Positions 1 through 7,994 are shown, numbered from the stretch's first letter. The stretch is DNA of 9,899 nt from Azotobacter paspali (GCF_042434745.1 NZ_JBHLSS010000073.1), one strand, 5' to 3'. Notes: a model not told the origin generated them from the sequence alone. Translations and numbers: made by a program.

Positions 1-285
1 TGCCTGACAGGCCGTGCCACAGGAAGAGCGAAAGCGCTTTCAGGCAACCCGGAGCCCGACTCCCGTTCAGGAGGCCGAGCGCAAGCGTCGCGTAGAGGAG
101 CGAGCCGCGGGGAGGCGGCGAGAGTCGTACGAGGGGCATGGATGCCCCTTGTGCGACGACCCTCGGAGCGGCGCCGGAGCGAGGGAACCCCGGCGTAGCC
201 GGGGCCGAATGACCGGGCGCGCTTTCTCTTTGGTTACTTTCTCTTTGCGCGCGCAAAGAGAAAGTGACTCGGCCGGGGGGCCGAA
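1..285 (+). repeat. Hairpin-rich intergenic repeat element, left part may lie outside the window
   Basis: Seen directly: a chain of stem-loops with no credible gene. Stems are 1-7 with 40-46 (tgcctga/tcaggca), 104-108 with 115-119, 124-139 with 142-157 (16 pairs, two of them G-T), 160-165 with 180-185 (ccctcg/cgaggg), 188-194 with 198-204 (ccccggc/gccgggg), and the large palindrome at 232-269. The G-T pairs (131/150, 128/153, 235/266, 232/269) pair only if the plus strand is the RNA; on the other strand they are A-C mismatches. From memory, unverified, elements with a similar ggttactttct...agaaagtnac end recur between genes in Pseudomonas and Xanthomonadaceae and are often mis-annotated as short arginine-rich ORFs. 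Function is unknown; it may be a mobile or structured-RNA repeat, or a 3'-end structure. Placed on the plus strand only because of the wobble polarity. Confidence 0.55.
232..269. repeat. Long perfect palindrome (30 bp core)
   Basis: Positions 236-250 are the exact reverse complement of 251-265, with no spacer. The stem extends to 232/269 with two G-T wobbles. The arm sequence ctttctcttt (237-246) is also present as a direct copy at 222-231, so the left copy could compete for the same right arm. No T-run follows on either strand, so a classical rho-independent terminator is not shown. It forms the right end of the hairpin-rich element. Confidence 0.8.
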
Positions 286-452
286 ACGGGGAGTTTCCGA
301 CCACTCGGCAAGCAGCCAATGCACTGGATCTGAAGACCACGCCGGAACGACCAGGCACACAACCTTTCCAGCCCAGTATCGGGCAGGCATTTCATGCGAT
401 TGCCCTGGCGCGCGACGCGATCGCGGAAGATGTTTTTGCAGATGCGACAAAA

Positions 453-516
453 GTGGGAGCGGACCCGTTCGCGACCGACGGTAACCTCGCAAGCACCGCG
501 ACGAATCCTCTCCCAC
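453..516. repeat. REPIN-like inverted pair of REP-type sequences
   Basis: The left arm, from gtgggagcgga to cgcg (453-473), is mirrored by cgcgacgaatcctctcccac (497-516), whose reverse complement begins gtgggagagga and ends cgcg. The GTGGGAGCGGA...CGCG pattern resembles the Pseudomonas REP family in which two REPs face each other around a short spacer. Arms are similar, not identical. The rest of 286-584 shows only a small hairpin at 381-405 and no credible coding sequence. The pair lies 69 nt past the dioxygenase stop at 585, the usual intergenic location for such repeats. Confidence 0.5.
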
Positions 517-584
517 CAAAGCGATGTCAAACCGGTCTCTCCGTTCCTCCTCCTGCTGTCGAGCGATCTGAGTCTGAGTAGGTC

Positions 585-1499
585 TCAGCCGGCCTTCTTC
601 AGCGCTACCTTATCCTCCTCGCTGCGCGGGATGCGGCTTTCCGGGCTGGGCTTGATCGCCCGGCTGCTCTCGCCGCCGACCGATACCGGGATTTCGCCGA
701 GCACCGTGGTGCGGCGCACGATGCGCCGGGCGTTGCCGTAGTCGTCGATGGCGATGTGCTGAGTGGCGCGGTTGTCCCACAGCGCCACGTCGCCTTCGCT
801 CCAGCGCCAGCGCACGATGTTCTCCAACTTGACGATGTGCGACTGGAACAGGTCCAGCAGCGCCCGCGAGTCACGCGAGTTGAGGCCGACGATTCTCTCC
901 GCGAAGTGGCCGAGCAGCAGTGCCTTCTCGCCGGTTTCCGGGTGCACGCGGACCAGTGGGTGCTCGCTCTCGTAGATGGTGGAAGTGAACTGCTCGCGAA
1001 AGCGCTTGTTGACCAGCACTTCGACCTGCTTGGGCGCAGCGTAGTCGTAGTCGTTGGTGTGGCGCACCCACAGGCTGTCGGCCAGCCGCTGCAGCGGCTC
1101 GGGCAGTTCCTGGTAGGCCGTGACGGTGTTGGCGAACACGGTGTCGCCGCCCGCTTCGGGGATCAGCTCGCCGCGCAGGATGGTGATCTTCGGGTAGTCA
1201 ACGACGAAGCTGATGTCGGTGTGCCAGGAGTTGGCTCGCGAGCGCTCGGAGTCCACTTCGAGGATGCCGGCGGTGTTCTGTTCCGTGGGGGTGGTCGGAT
1301 GTACCACCAGATCGCCGAAGCGGCGGCCGAAGGCTTCCTGCTCGGCGTCGGTCAGATGCTGGTCGCGCAGGAACAGTGCCTTGTACTTGAGCACGGCCTG
1401 CTGCAGCTCGTCGAATTGCTCCTCGTCCAGATCGGTCAGGCGCACTCCGCTGACGATGGCGCCGATGCGGCCAGTGACGGGACGGATATCCAGGGACAT
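585..1499 (-). CDS. TauD/TfdA (AtsK-like) Fe(II)/2-oxoglutarate-dependent dioxygenase
   Basis: A 304-residue cytoplasmic dioxygenase, the usual length for TauD/AtsK enzymes. These couple decarboxylation of 2-oxoglutarate to hydroxylation next to a sulfonate or sulfate-ester group, so the product breaks down to sulfite or sulfate plus an aldehyde. The facial triad is visible: H93 and D95 in SWHTDISF, and H248 in WDNRATQH. R259, eleven residues after the second His as in TauD, is the expected 2-oxoglutarate-binding Arg, and R263 matches the extra Arg of AtsK. The start was set at 1499 because agga precedes it at good spacing and the family N-terminus begins there; an upstream in-frame ATG at 1613 would add 38 low-complexity Arg/Pro residues. 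A sigma54-type promoter lies at 1639-1624. The family is clear; the substrate (taurine, another alkanesulfonate or an alkyl sulfate) cannot be told. Confidence 0.92.
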   Translation of the reverse strand: MSLDIRPVTGRIGAIVSGVRLTDLDEEQFDELQQAVLKYKALFLRDQHLTDAEQEAFGRRFGDLVVHPTTPTEQNTAGILEVDSERSRANSWHTDISFVVDYPKITILRGELIPEAGGDTVFANTVTAYQELPEPLQRLADSLWVRHTNDYDYAAPKQVEVLVNKRFREQFTSTIYESEHPLVRVHPETGEKALLLGHFAERIVGLNSRDSRALLDLFQSHIVKLENIVRWRWSEGDVALWDNRATQHIAIDDYGNARRIVRRTTVLGEIPVSVGGESSRAIKPSPESRIPRSEEDKVALKKAG

Positions 1500-1623
1500 G
1501 GGGGTTTCTCCTGTGGTGCCGCTGCGGTTCCTTGCTGCAGGCGAATGGTCGGGGCCGCGCGGCGCTGTCGGTCGGCGGCGGGTCGTTCGGCGGGGCCGGG
1601 CCACGCCTTTCACCCAAGGCTAA

Positions 1624-1639
1624 GGCAGAAAGCGTGCCA
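1624..1639 (-). promoter_or_regulatory. Sigma54-type -24/-12 promoter for the dioxygenase
   Basis: The minus strand reads TGGCACGCTTTCTGCC. This has the full TGGCAC -24 block and a GC at the required ten-base spacing, against the consensus TGGCACN5TTGCW. The predicted transcription start is near 1613, giving a leader of about 114 nt. The same 16-base frame recurs at 7776-7761 upstream of the four-gene operon. The divergent neighbour encodes a sigma54 activator, which makes chance less likely. Confidence 0.7.
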
Positions 1640-1690
1640 GAGCGCGAGTACCCCGTTTTTCGCGGATTTTGGCTGCTTCATGGCCGCAGG

Positions 1691-1721
1691 ACTGTTGGAT
1701 TTCGCGCAGCTTGCGCAGTTG
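1691..1721. promoter_or_regulatory. Candidate upstream activator site for the dioxygenase promoter
   Basis: The minus strand contains CAACTGCGC (1721-1713) and CAACAGT (1697-1691). Both words also occur in the inverted repeat at 7898-7927 upstream of the operon. The block sits roughly 80-110 bp upstream of the predicted start at 1613, a usual place for a sigma54 enhancer. A short palindrome gcgca-gct-tgcgc lies inside it (1704-1716). Spacing between the two words differs (24 nt offset here, 15 nt at the other site), so this is a candidate only. Confidence 0.35.
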
Positions 1722-1765
1722 GCTGGCGATTATCCGGCAGCCTGTGCGAGCGATTCGACAGGCGG

Positions 1766-1818
1766 TTTTATATGATAAATGGAATATATAAATCTAATTT
1801 GATTATTTTTAAATATAA
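1766..1818. promoter_or_regulatory. AT-rich island in the divergent intergenic region
   Basis: 48 of 53 bases are A or T, in a window that is otherwise very G+C rich. It contains several -10-like words (TATGAT at 1771-1776, TATATAA at 1786-1792, TATAAG at 1814-1819) but no clear -35 partner at 17 bp. It lies 52 bp before the activator start, so it is probably that gene's promoter and/or a binding site for IHF or an MvaT-type silencer. No exact IHF consensus was found. Together with the sigma54 promoter and candidate activator site, this accounts for the gene-free stretch 1500-1869. Confidence 0.5.
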
Positions 1819-1869
1819 GCCATGGCCGCTAGAGTCCTGCCGCATCGATATATGTCCGCGAGGCCGTCC

Positions 1870-2946
<1,077 letters not shown>

Positions 2947-2962
2947 AGAAGGGATGAAGAAT

Positions 2963-3403
2963 ATGAATGCCTCGCCGGAATTGAGGGTGACGACCGACAA
3001 GGATGAGCTCGATCTGGAGAGAATCCACGAACTGCTGAAAACCACCTACTGGTCGGAGAACATCCCGCTGCGGATAGTCGAAAAAGCCTTCGCCAATTCT
3101 TTCGCTTTCGGGCTTCTGCATGAGGGAAAGCAGATCGGCTTCGGCCGCTTCGTGACGGACTACGCGACTTTCGCCTACCTGGCGGATGTCTTCATCGAGG
3201 AGCCGTACAGGGGCAGGGGATACGCCCGGTTACTGATCGATACGGTGCTCGCTCATCCCGATATCCGCAGGTTGCGCCGCATATTGCTGGCCACCGCCGA
3301 TGCGCGCGGGGTGTACGCGCCCTGTGGATTCGGGCCGCTGGCCAAGCCGCAGAATTTCATAAAAATCAATCGCCCGGATATTTATCCGCGTAACGGCGCC
3401 TGA
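2963..3403 (+). CDS. GNAT family N-acetyltransferase
   Basis: A 146-residue single-domain GNAT, which would move an acetyl group from acetyl-CoA to an amine of unknown identity. The acetyl-CoA signature VFIEEPYRGRGYARLL (motif A, with RGRGYA as the pyrophosphate loop) is followed by a DARGVYAPCGF segment typical of the family's C-terminal part. The chosen ATG has aggg nine bases upstream; an ATG at 2954 would add three residues but has no properly spaced ribosome site. It begins 16 nt after the activator stop, so it is probably co-transcribed. Its codons are less G/C-biased than its neighbours' (for example aaaaatcaat near the end), which may mean separate acquisition. Its role with the sulfur genes is unclear. 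Confidence 0.85.
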   Translation: MNASPELRVTTDKDELDLERIHELLKTTYWSENIPLRIVEKAFANSFAFGLLHEGKQIGFGRFVTDYATFAYLADVFIEEPYRGRGYARLLIDTVLAHPDIRRLRRILLATADARGVYAPCGFGPLAKPQNFIKINRPDIYPRNGA

Positions 3404-3425
3404 GATCCGCAGGAGCGGGTATAGC

Positions 3426-3449
3426 GGTGGATGGCCGGAGCCATCCACC
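3426..3449. terminator. Hairpin between convergent genes, possible bidirectional terminator
   Basis: A perfect 10-bp stem, ggtggatggc (3426-3435) with gccatccacc (3440-3449), around the tetraloop cgga. It sits between the GNAT stop (3403) and the aldo/keto reductase stop (3497), where both transcripts must end. No T-run follows on either side, so it may be a 3'-end stabiliser or a repeat rather than a classical intrinsic terminator. Confidence 0.5.
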
Positions 3450-3496
3450 CGATGGGCAAGCCCGCGGCGTTGTCCATCCCGCGAAAGCGGCGGTTC

Positions 3497-4537
3497 TCAG
3501 GGTGCCGGGTTGGGTTGCTCGGTGTGGATGCGCTCGATGCCGGCGAGCAGTTCGTCGCTGAGCTTCAGTCTCTGGCTGGCGATGTCGCTGTCCAGTTGTT
3601 CCAACGTGGTGGCGCCGATGATGTTGCTGGTGAGGAACGGCCGGCTGGTGACGTAGGCCAGCGCCAGTTGCGCCGGATCGATGCCGTGCTCGCGGGCCAG
3701 GGCGACGTAGGCGCTGGCGGCGCGGCGCGCCTGCGGGCTGTTGTAGCGCTGGAAGCGCTCGAACAGGGTCAACCGCGCCTTGGGCGGTTGCGCGCCGTTC
3801 TCGTACTTGCCGGAGAGCAGGCCGAAGGCCAGCGGTGAGTAGGCGAGCAGGCCGACCCGTTCGCGGATGGCGATTTCCGCCAGGCCCACCTCGAAGCTGC
3901 GGTTGAGCAGGTTGTACGGGTTCTGGATCGACACCACCCGCGGCCAGCCGCGGGTCTCGGCCAGGTGTAGGAAGCGGTGTACGCCCCAAGGCGTTTCGTT
4001 GGACAGGCCGATATGGCGGATCTTGCCGCTCTTCACCAGGTCGTCGAGGACTTCCAGCGTCTCCTCGATCGGCGTGATGTGGGCGTCCGGGTCGTGCCGG
4101 TAGCCGAGCTGGCCGAAGAAGTTGGTCTGCCGATCCGGCCAGTGCAATTGATAGAGGTCGATATAGTCGGTCTGCAGGCGCGCGAGGCTGGCGTCCACGG
4201 CAGCGGTCAGGTTGGCCCGGTCGAAGTGGTTGCGGCCGTCGCGGATATGGGTAATGCCGTTGCCGGACGGCGCCGCCTTGGTGGCGAGGACCCAGTCGCC
4301 GCGTCCGCCGTGGCGCTTGAAGTAGTTGCCGATGATGGTCTCGGTGGCGCCGGCGGTTTCCGCCTTCGGCGGCACTGGGTACATCTCGGCGGTATCGATG
4401 AAATTGATCCCGGCCGCCTGGGCGCGGCGGATCTGCTCGAAGCCTTCGGCTTCGCTGTTCTGTTCGCCCCAGGTCATGCTGCCGAGCGCCAACGCGCTGA
4501 CCTGGAGATCGGTCCTGCCGAGTGGGCGGTAAATCAT
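3497..4537 (-). CDS. tas: Tas-type aldo/keto reductase
   Basis: A 346-residue NADP(H)-dependent oxidoreductase of the aldo/keto reductase superfamily, the same length as E. coli Tas and sharing its hallmark segments (GEQNSEA near residue 24, FIDTAEMYPVPP at 46-57, IQNPYNLLNRSFEVGLAE mid-protein). The catalytic tetrad is visible as D48, Y53, K87 and H132. Such enzymes reduce aldehydes or ketones to alcohols in the cytoplasm. The start at 4537 follows aaagga at normal spacing; the frame stays open upstream, but that stretch overlaps the GST gene and has no family similarity. It is the last gene of the minus-strand train, 88 nt after the GST stop. A role in reducing aldehydes released by the dioxygenase is inference. 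The symbol reflects resemblance to Tas, not proven orthology. Confidence 0.9.
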   Translation of the reverse strand: MIYRPLGRTDLQVSALALGSMTWGEQNSEAEGFEQIRRAQAAGINFIDTAEMYPVPPKAETAGATETIIGNYFKRHGGRGDWVLATKAAPSGNGITHIRDGRNHFDRANLTAAVDASLARLQTDYIDLYQLHWPDRQTNFFGQLGYRHDPDAHITPIEETLEVLDDLVKSGKIRHIGLSNETPWGVHRFLHLAETRGWPRVVSIQNPYNLLNRSFEVGLAEIAIRERVGLLAYSPLAFGLLSGKYENGAQPPKARLTLFERFQRYNSPQARRAASAYVALAREHGIDPAQLALAYVTSRPFLTSNIIGATTLEQLDSDIASQRLKLSDELLAGIERIHTEQPNPAP

Positions 4538-4625
4538 CGCGGATTCCTTTGCTGAGGTGGATGGAGGGGCAGAGTACCTCATGTGACGGCCCGTCGCGGA
4601 TAGGGCGGGCCGGAGGCACGGAGAG

Positions 4626-5246
4626 TTACAGCAGACCTTCGGTGGCCAATGCCTTGCGGACCGCCGGGCGGGCGCGGAAGGCCGCGCCGATGCAGGCGAT
4701 CCGAGCGAGGTCGGCGAAACGCTCGCCGAGGCGCGGCAGCCAGCCGGCGAACACCCCGAGATAGGCATCGGCAATAGTGTAGCGCTCGCCCACCAGCCAC
4801 TTCCGTTCGTTCAGATGGTGTTCGATGTGCGCCAGCGCCTGGTGCAGTTGCTCGCCGGCCTGGGCGCGGATGCCCGGATGCGCGCCTTCGTCGGCCGAGT
4901 AGCGCTCTGGGCGGTTCAGTGCACGGAAGCCGCCGACATGCACTTCCGAGGTCAGGTAGCCGATCCAGCTCTGGATTCGTGCGCGCTCCACGCTTCCGGC
5001 CGGGGCGAACAGCCCGGCTTCCGGCCTGAGATCGGCCAGGTACGGCAGCAGCGCACTGTTCTCGGTGAGCACGCTGCCGTCGTCCAGTTGCAGCGCCGGC
5101 ACCCGGCCCAGCGGGTTGATGGCGTGGATCGGCGAGTCGGGGGTGCGCAGGGCCACCGACTCGATCTGGATCGGCAGGCCGAGTTCGTGGACCAGGCTGT
5201 GGGCGGCCAGGGAGCAGGCGCCGGAAGCGATGTACAGGATAGTCAT
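4626..5246 (-). CDS. Glutathione S-transferase, beta-class-like
   Basis: A 206-residue two-domain GST. The N-terminal thioredoxin-like domain opens with YIASGACSLAAH, in which C11 corresponds to the Cys of beta-class bacterial GSTs. It includes the cis-Pro segment RVPAL (P50) and the glutathione-binding turn TENSALL (E62, N63). The all-helical C-terminal domain carries LVGERYTIADAYLG (151-164), the conserved capping-box region. It probably joins glutathione to, or removes it from, an electrophilic compound. The start at 5246 has gagg upstream. It lies 64 nt after the second dioxygenase stop and 88 nt before the aldo/keto reductase start, so it is likely in the same transcript. The specific substrate is not evident. 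Confidence 0.9.
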   Translation of the reverse strand: MTILYIASGACSLAAHSLVHELGLPIQIESVALRTPDSPIHAINPLGRVPALQLDDGSVLTENSALLPYLADLRPEAGLFAPAGSVERARIQSWIGYLTSEVHVGGFRALNRPERYSADEGAHPGIRAQAGEQLHQALAHIEHHLNERKWLVGERYTIADAYLGVFAGWLPRLGERFADLARIACIGAAFRARPAVRKALATEGLL

Positions 5247-5310
5247 GCGATAACCTCATGGACCGAGGGCGACTGGCGTTGCCCGCCCCCGATGGGTGAA
5301 TGGAAGGGGA

Positions 5311-6264
5311 TCAGGCCACTGGATGGGCCAGCACCGGCTCGCCGGCGATGGCGCGGGAGGGACGGCCGTCCGGGCCGACGGGAATGTCGCCGACCAGGGT
5401 GATGCGGTAGAGCTGGCGGGGCAGGTTGGTGGCGTGGATGTCGGATGGCGGCTGGTGGGCGGTGACCCGGTTGTCCCAGAAGGCCAGCGAGCCGGGTCGC
5501 CACTTGAAGCGCACCGTGTATTCGGGGCGAATCGCGTGTTCGAAGAGTAGTTCCAGCAATTGTTCGCTCTCGCGCGGGCTGAGGCCGACGATGTGCTTGA
5601 GGAAGGTCGGGCTGACGAACAGAGCCTTCTCGCCGGTTTCCGGGTGCACGCGCACCAGCGGATGCTCGCTGACCAGCGGCCTGACTGCTAGCGGCTCGCT
5701 GAAGCCCGGCCGTGCCTCGGCGCCTTCCGGCGGGGTGAAGCGGTGCTCGCCGCGCAGGCCGTCGACGAAGGTTCGCAGAGTCGGCGACAGGCCATCGTAG
5801 GCGGCCACCAGGTCGGTCCACTGGGTGTCGCCGCCATAGGGCGGAATATCCACACCGCGTAGGATCGCCGCCGCCGGCGGATTGAGCGCCGCGCTCACGT
5901 CGGTGTGCCAGCCGCTCCAGGGGCGCACCAGGCGCTCGTCGGTGAAGCGCGTCCTGAAGCGGTCGCGGCCGACCGAATAGATCTCCGGGTGACCCTCGAC
6001 ATGGCCGAACACCGGGTGGCCGACGGTCAATTCGCCGAATTGCCGACCGAACGCCACCTGCTGGGCGTGGTCTAGGTGCTGGTCGTGGAAGAACAGCACC
6101 TTCCAGCGCAGCAGGGCGGCGCGGATGGCCTCGCGCTGGGCGGAGGGCAACTGGCGCGACAGGTCGACGCCGTCGACCTGGGCGCCGATGTGCAGGGACA
6201 ACGGGGTGATGACGAGCGCCTCGGCTTGGGGCACGGCCTGCTGCAGGCGAGCGGAAGACGGCAT
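5311..6264 (-). CDS. TauD/TfdA family Fe(II)/2-oxoglutarate-dependent dioxygenase (second copy)
   Basis: A 317-residue paralogue of the enzyme at 585-1499, with the same fold and expected chemistry. Metal ligands are H120 and D122 in SGWHTDVS and H270 in WDNRVTAH. R283 and R287 align with the 2-oxoglutarate Arg and the extra AtsK-type Arg of the first copy, after a two-residue insertion following H270. Both proteins share the run SEHPLVRVHPETGEKAL. The start at 6264 has a strong aaggag seven bases upstream; the longer open frame to 6588 overlaps the monooxygenase gene and is not family-like. It lies 62 nt downstream of the monooxygenase stop. Divergence from the first copy suggests a different substrate range, but which one cannot be read from the sequence. 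Confidence 0.92.
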   Translation of the reverse strand: MPSSARLQQAVPQAEALVITPLSLHIGAQVDGVDLSRQLPSAQREAIRAALLRWKVLFFHDQHLDHAQQVAFGRQFGELTVGHPVFGHVEGHPEIYSVGRDRFRTRFTDERLVRPWSGWHTDVSAALNPPAAAILRGVDIPPYGGDTQWTDLVAAYDGLSPTLRTFVDGLRGEHRFTPPEGAEARPGFSEPLAVRPLVSEHPLVRVHPETGEKALFVSPTFLKHIVGLSPRESEQLLELLFEHAIRPEYTVRFKWRPGSLAFWDNRVTAHQPPSDIHATNLPRQLYRITLVGDIPVGPDGRPSRAIAGEPVLAHPVA

Positions 6265-6326
6265 GGGCAACTCCTTGTGCGGATGGAACGCTGGGGCGGG
6301 CCGTGGCGGCCAGCCAGGAGGGGGGA

Positions 6327-7688
6327 TCAGCTCGCTGCGCGCCGGTCGCGCTCGGCGGTATGACGGTTCTGCGGACGGGTCAGGCCCAGGTGCTCGCGCA
6401 GGGTGGCGCCGCTGTACTCCTCGCGGAACAGGCCGCGGCGGCGCAGTTCCGGTACCACCAGGTCGATGAACTCCTCCAGGCCGCCGGGCAGCCAGGGTGC
6501 CAGCACGTTGAAGCCGTCGGCCGCGCCCTGCTCGAACCAGGTCTGGATCTGGTCGGCGATCTGTATCGGGGTGCCGACCACCGTCCAATGGCCACGGGCG
6601 CCGGCGATACGCAGGTAGAGTTCGCGGATGGTCAGGTTCTCGCGGTGCGCCAGTTCGAGCAGCAGGGCCTGGCGGCTCTTGTTCTGGTTGGTGGCTGCCA
6701 GCTCGGGCAGCGGGCCGTCGACATCGAAGCCGGACAGATCGCTGCCGATCAGGGCGCTGAGCAGGTTGACGCCGACCCGCGGGTCGATCAATTCCTGCAG
6801 TTCACGGTACTTGCTCTGGGCTTCGGCCTCGCTGCGGCCGACCACCGGGAAAATGCCCGGGAGGATTTTCAGCTCCTCGGGCGCGCGGCCGTACTTGGCG
6901 AGACGGCCTTTCACATCGGTATAGAAGGCCTGGGCGCTTTCCAGGCTCTGGTGCGCGGTGAAGATCGCCTCGGCGCTGCGCACGGCGAGTTCCTTGCCCG
7001 GCTCGGAGGAGCCGGCCTGCACCAGCACCGGATAGCCCTGCGGCGGGCGCGCCACGTTCAGCGGACCGCGCACTCGGTAGTGCTCGCCCTGGTGGTCCAG
7101 CACGTGCAGTCTGGTCGGATCGAAGAACTGGCCGCTGGCCTTGTCGCGGACGAAGGCGTCGTCTTCCCAGCTATCCCACAGGCCCTGCACCACCTCGAGG
7201 AATTCCTCGGCACGCCGGTAGCGCTCGCCGTGTTCGGGCAGCTCGCTCTGCTCGAAGTTCTGTGCCTCGGCCGGCGCCGAAGAGGTCACCAGGTTCCAGC
7301 CGGCGCGTCCTTTGGAGATCCAGTCCAGCGAGGCGAACTTGCGGGCCAGGTGATAGGGCTCGTTGTAGGTGGTGCTGACGGTGGCGATCAGGCCGATGCG
7401 TTCGGTCACCGCGGCCAGCCCCGAGAGCAGGGTGAAAGGTTCCAGCCGAGTGCCGCGGGCGGTCAGCGCCAGTTCCTCCAGGCCGCTGCCGCCGTTGCCC
7501 GCGCTCACCGCCACCGAGTCGGAGACGAATACCGCGTCGAACTTGGCGGCCTCGGCCAGGCGCGCCACCTGGACGTATTCGCCGAAATCGTGGTTGGCGT
7601 GCTCCGGCACGTCCGCGCGGCGCCAGGCGGCGATGTGGTGGCCGGTCGGCAGGATGAAGGCGTTCAGCGCAAGCTGGCGTTTACTCAT
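6327..7688 (-). CDS. NtaA/SnaA/DszA family FMNH2-dependent monooxygenase
   Basis: A 453-residue luciferase-like (bacterial luciferase-fold) flavin monooxygenase, the same length as NtaA and DszA. It uses reduced FMN supplied by a separate reductase and O2 to attack a C-N or C-S bond. Family hallmarks are RLEPFTLLSGLAAVTERIGL (81-100), STTYNEPYHLARKFASLDW (105-123) followed by GRAGWNLVTS (127-136), a GPLNVARPPQGYPVLVQAGS run (208-227), and near the C-terminus a VGTPIQIADQIQTWFEQGAADGF region. The start at 7688 is preceded by aagga. It is the first gene of the proposed operon, 62 nt behind a predicted sigma54 transcription start. No flavin reductase is visible in the window, so the reductase must come from elsewhere. 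The substrate may be an organosulfur compound by context, but NTA-like amines are possible for this family. Confidence 0.92.
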   Translation of the reverse strand: MSKRQLALNAFILPTGHHIAAWRRADVPEHANHDFGEYVQVARLAEAAKFDAVFVSDSVAVSAGNGGSGLEELALTARGTRLEPFTLLSGLAAVTERIGLIATVSTTYNEPYHLARKFASLDWISKGRAGWNLVTSSAPAEAQNFEQSELPEHGERYRRAEEFLEVVQGLWDSWEDDAFVRDKASGQFFDPTRLHVLDHQGEHYRVRGPLNVARPPQGYPVLVQAGSSEPGKELAVRSAEAIFTAHQSLESAQAFYTDVKGRLAKYGRAPEELKILPGIFPVVGRSEAEAQSKYRELQELIDPRVGVNLLSALIGSDLSGFDVDGPLPELAATNQNKSRQALLLELAHRENLTIRELYLRIAGARGHWTVVGTPIQIADQIQTWFEQGAADGFNVLAPWLPGGLEEFIDLVVPELRRRGLFREEYSGATLREHLGLTRPQNRHTAERDRRAAS

Positions 7689-7760
7689 GACACAGTTCCT
7701 TGGCAGGGGGTCGTGAAGAGGGCTTCCGGGCAGTGCCGGAAGAGCGGCTTAGACTGCCGA

Positions 7761-7776
7761 GGCAGAATGCATGCCA
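7761..7776 (-). promoter_or_regulatory. Sigma54-type -24/-12 promoter for the monooxygenase operon
   Basis: The minus strand reads TGGCATGCATTCTGCC. GG and GC are ten bases apart as sigma54 requires, with one departure from consensus in the -24 block. It shares TGGCA, the T-T before the -12 element, and CTGCC with the promoter at 1639-1624. The predicted start is near 7750, about 62 nt before the monooxygenase ATG. No other promoter-like element was found between the four genes. Confidence 0.7.
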
Positions 7777-7897
7777 GCGTTCTGCTTTGCCGCCACAGGC
7801 CGCGCCGGCTCTAGGCTGCGGGAGAACGCCGGGGTTTCCGGCGGCCCGCCCGGCGCAGGCGGCGAAAAGGCGTTGAGGGATTTTCAACACTTGGCCG

Positions 7898-7927
7898 CGG
7901 CAACTGCGCCATTCGCAACAGTTGCCG
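7898..7927. promoter_or_regulatory. Inverted repeat, candidate upstream activator site of the operon
   Basis: CGGCAACTG (7898-7906) and CAGTTGCCG (7919-7927) form a perfect 9-bp inverted repeat with a 12-nt spacer. It is centred about 160 bp upstream of the predicted sigma54 start, the classical enhancer distance. The words CAACTGCGC (7901-7909) and CAACAGT (7916-7922) reappear upstream of the first dioxygenase. A smaller gttga/tcaac repeat lies beside it (7872-7887). Together with the promoter, this is all that was seen in the non-coding stretch 7689-7994. Confidence 0.45.
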
Positions 7928-7994
7928 GGCTCGGGCAGGGCAGGGACCCGGCCGGTCCGGCCGCGGCGTCCGGCCCGCAGGCCTCGCCGGGCGG

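Noticed and set aside
416..425. Palindrome cgcgatcgcg
   Set aside because: Short palindromes of this kind are frequent in G+C-rich DNA; nothing around it supports a function.
14..484. A 156-codon plus-strand open frame in the hairpin-rich element
   Set aside because: It runs through all the stem-loops, is rich in Arg and Gly, and has no proper ribosome site. Such ORFs in this repeat type are usually mis-annotations.
1500..1613. Upstream extension of the first dioxygenase to the ATG at 1613
   Set aside because: The extra 38 residues are Arg/Pro-rich and unlike the family. The ATG at 1499 has a good ribosome site, and the sigma54 start is predicted almost on top of the upstream ATG.
756..1775. 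A 339-codon plus-strand open frame
   Set aside because: Antisense to the dioxygenase, crosses its promoter and shows no family features.
3366..4619. A 417-codon minus-strand open frame with many Arg and Pro
   Set aside because: It is a shifted frame over the aldo/keto reductase gene, with low-complexity composition and no family motif.
6303..7814. A 503-codon plus-strand open frame
   Set aside because: It lies antisense to the monooxygenase, whose product has clear family motifs. The antisense translation has no recognisable domain and is a by-product of high G+C content.
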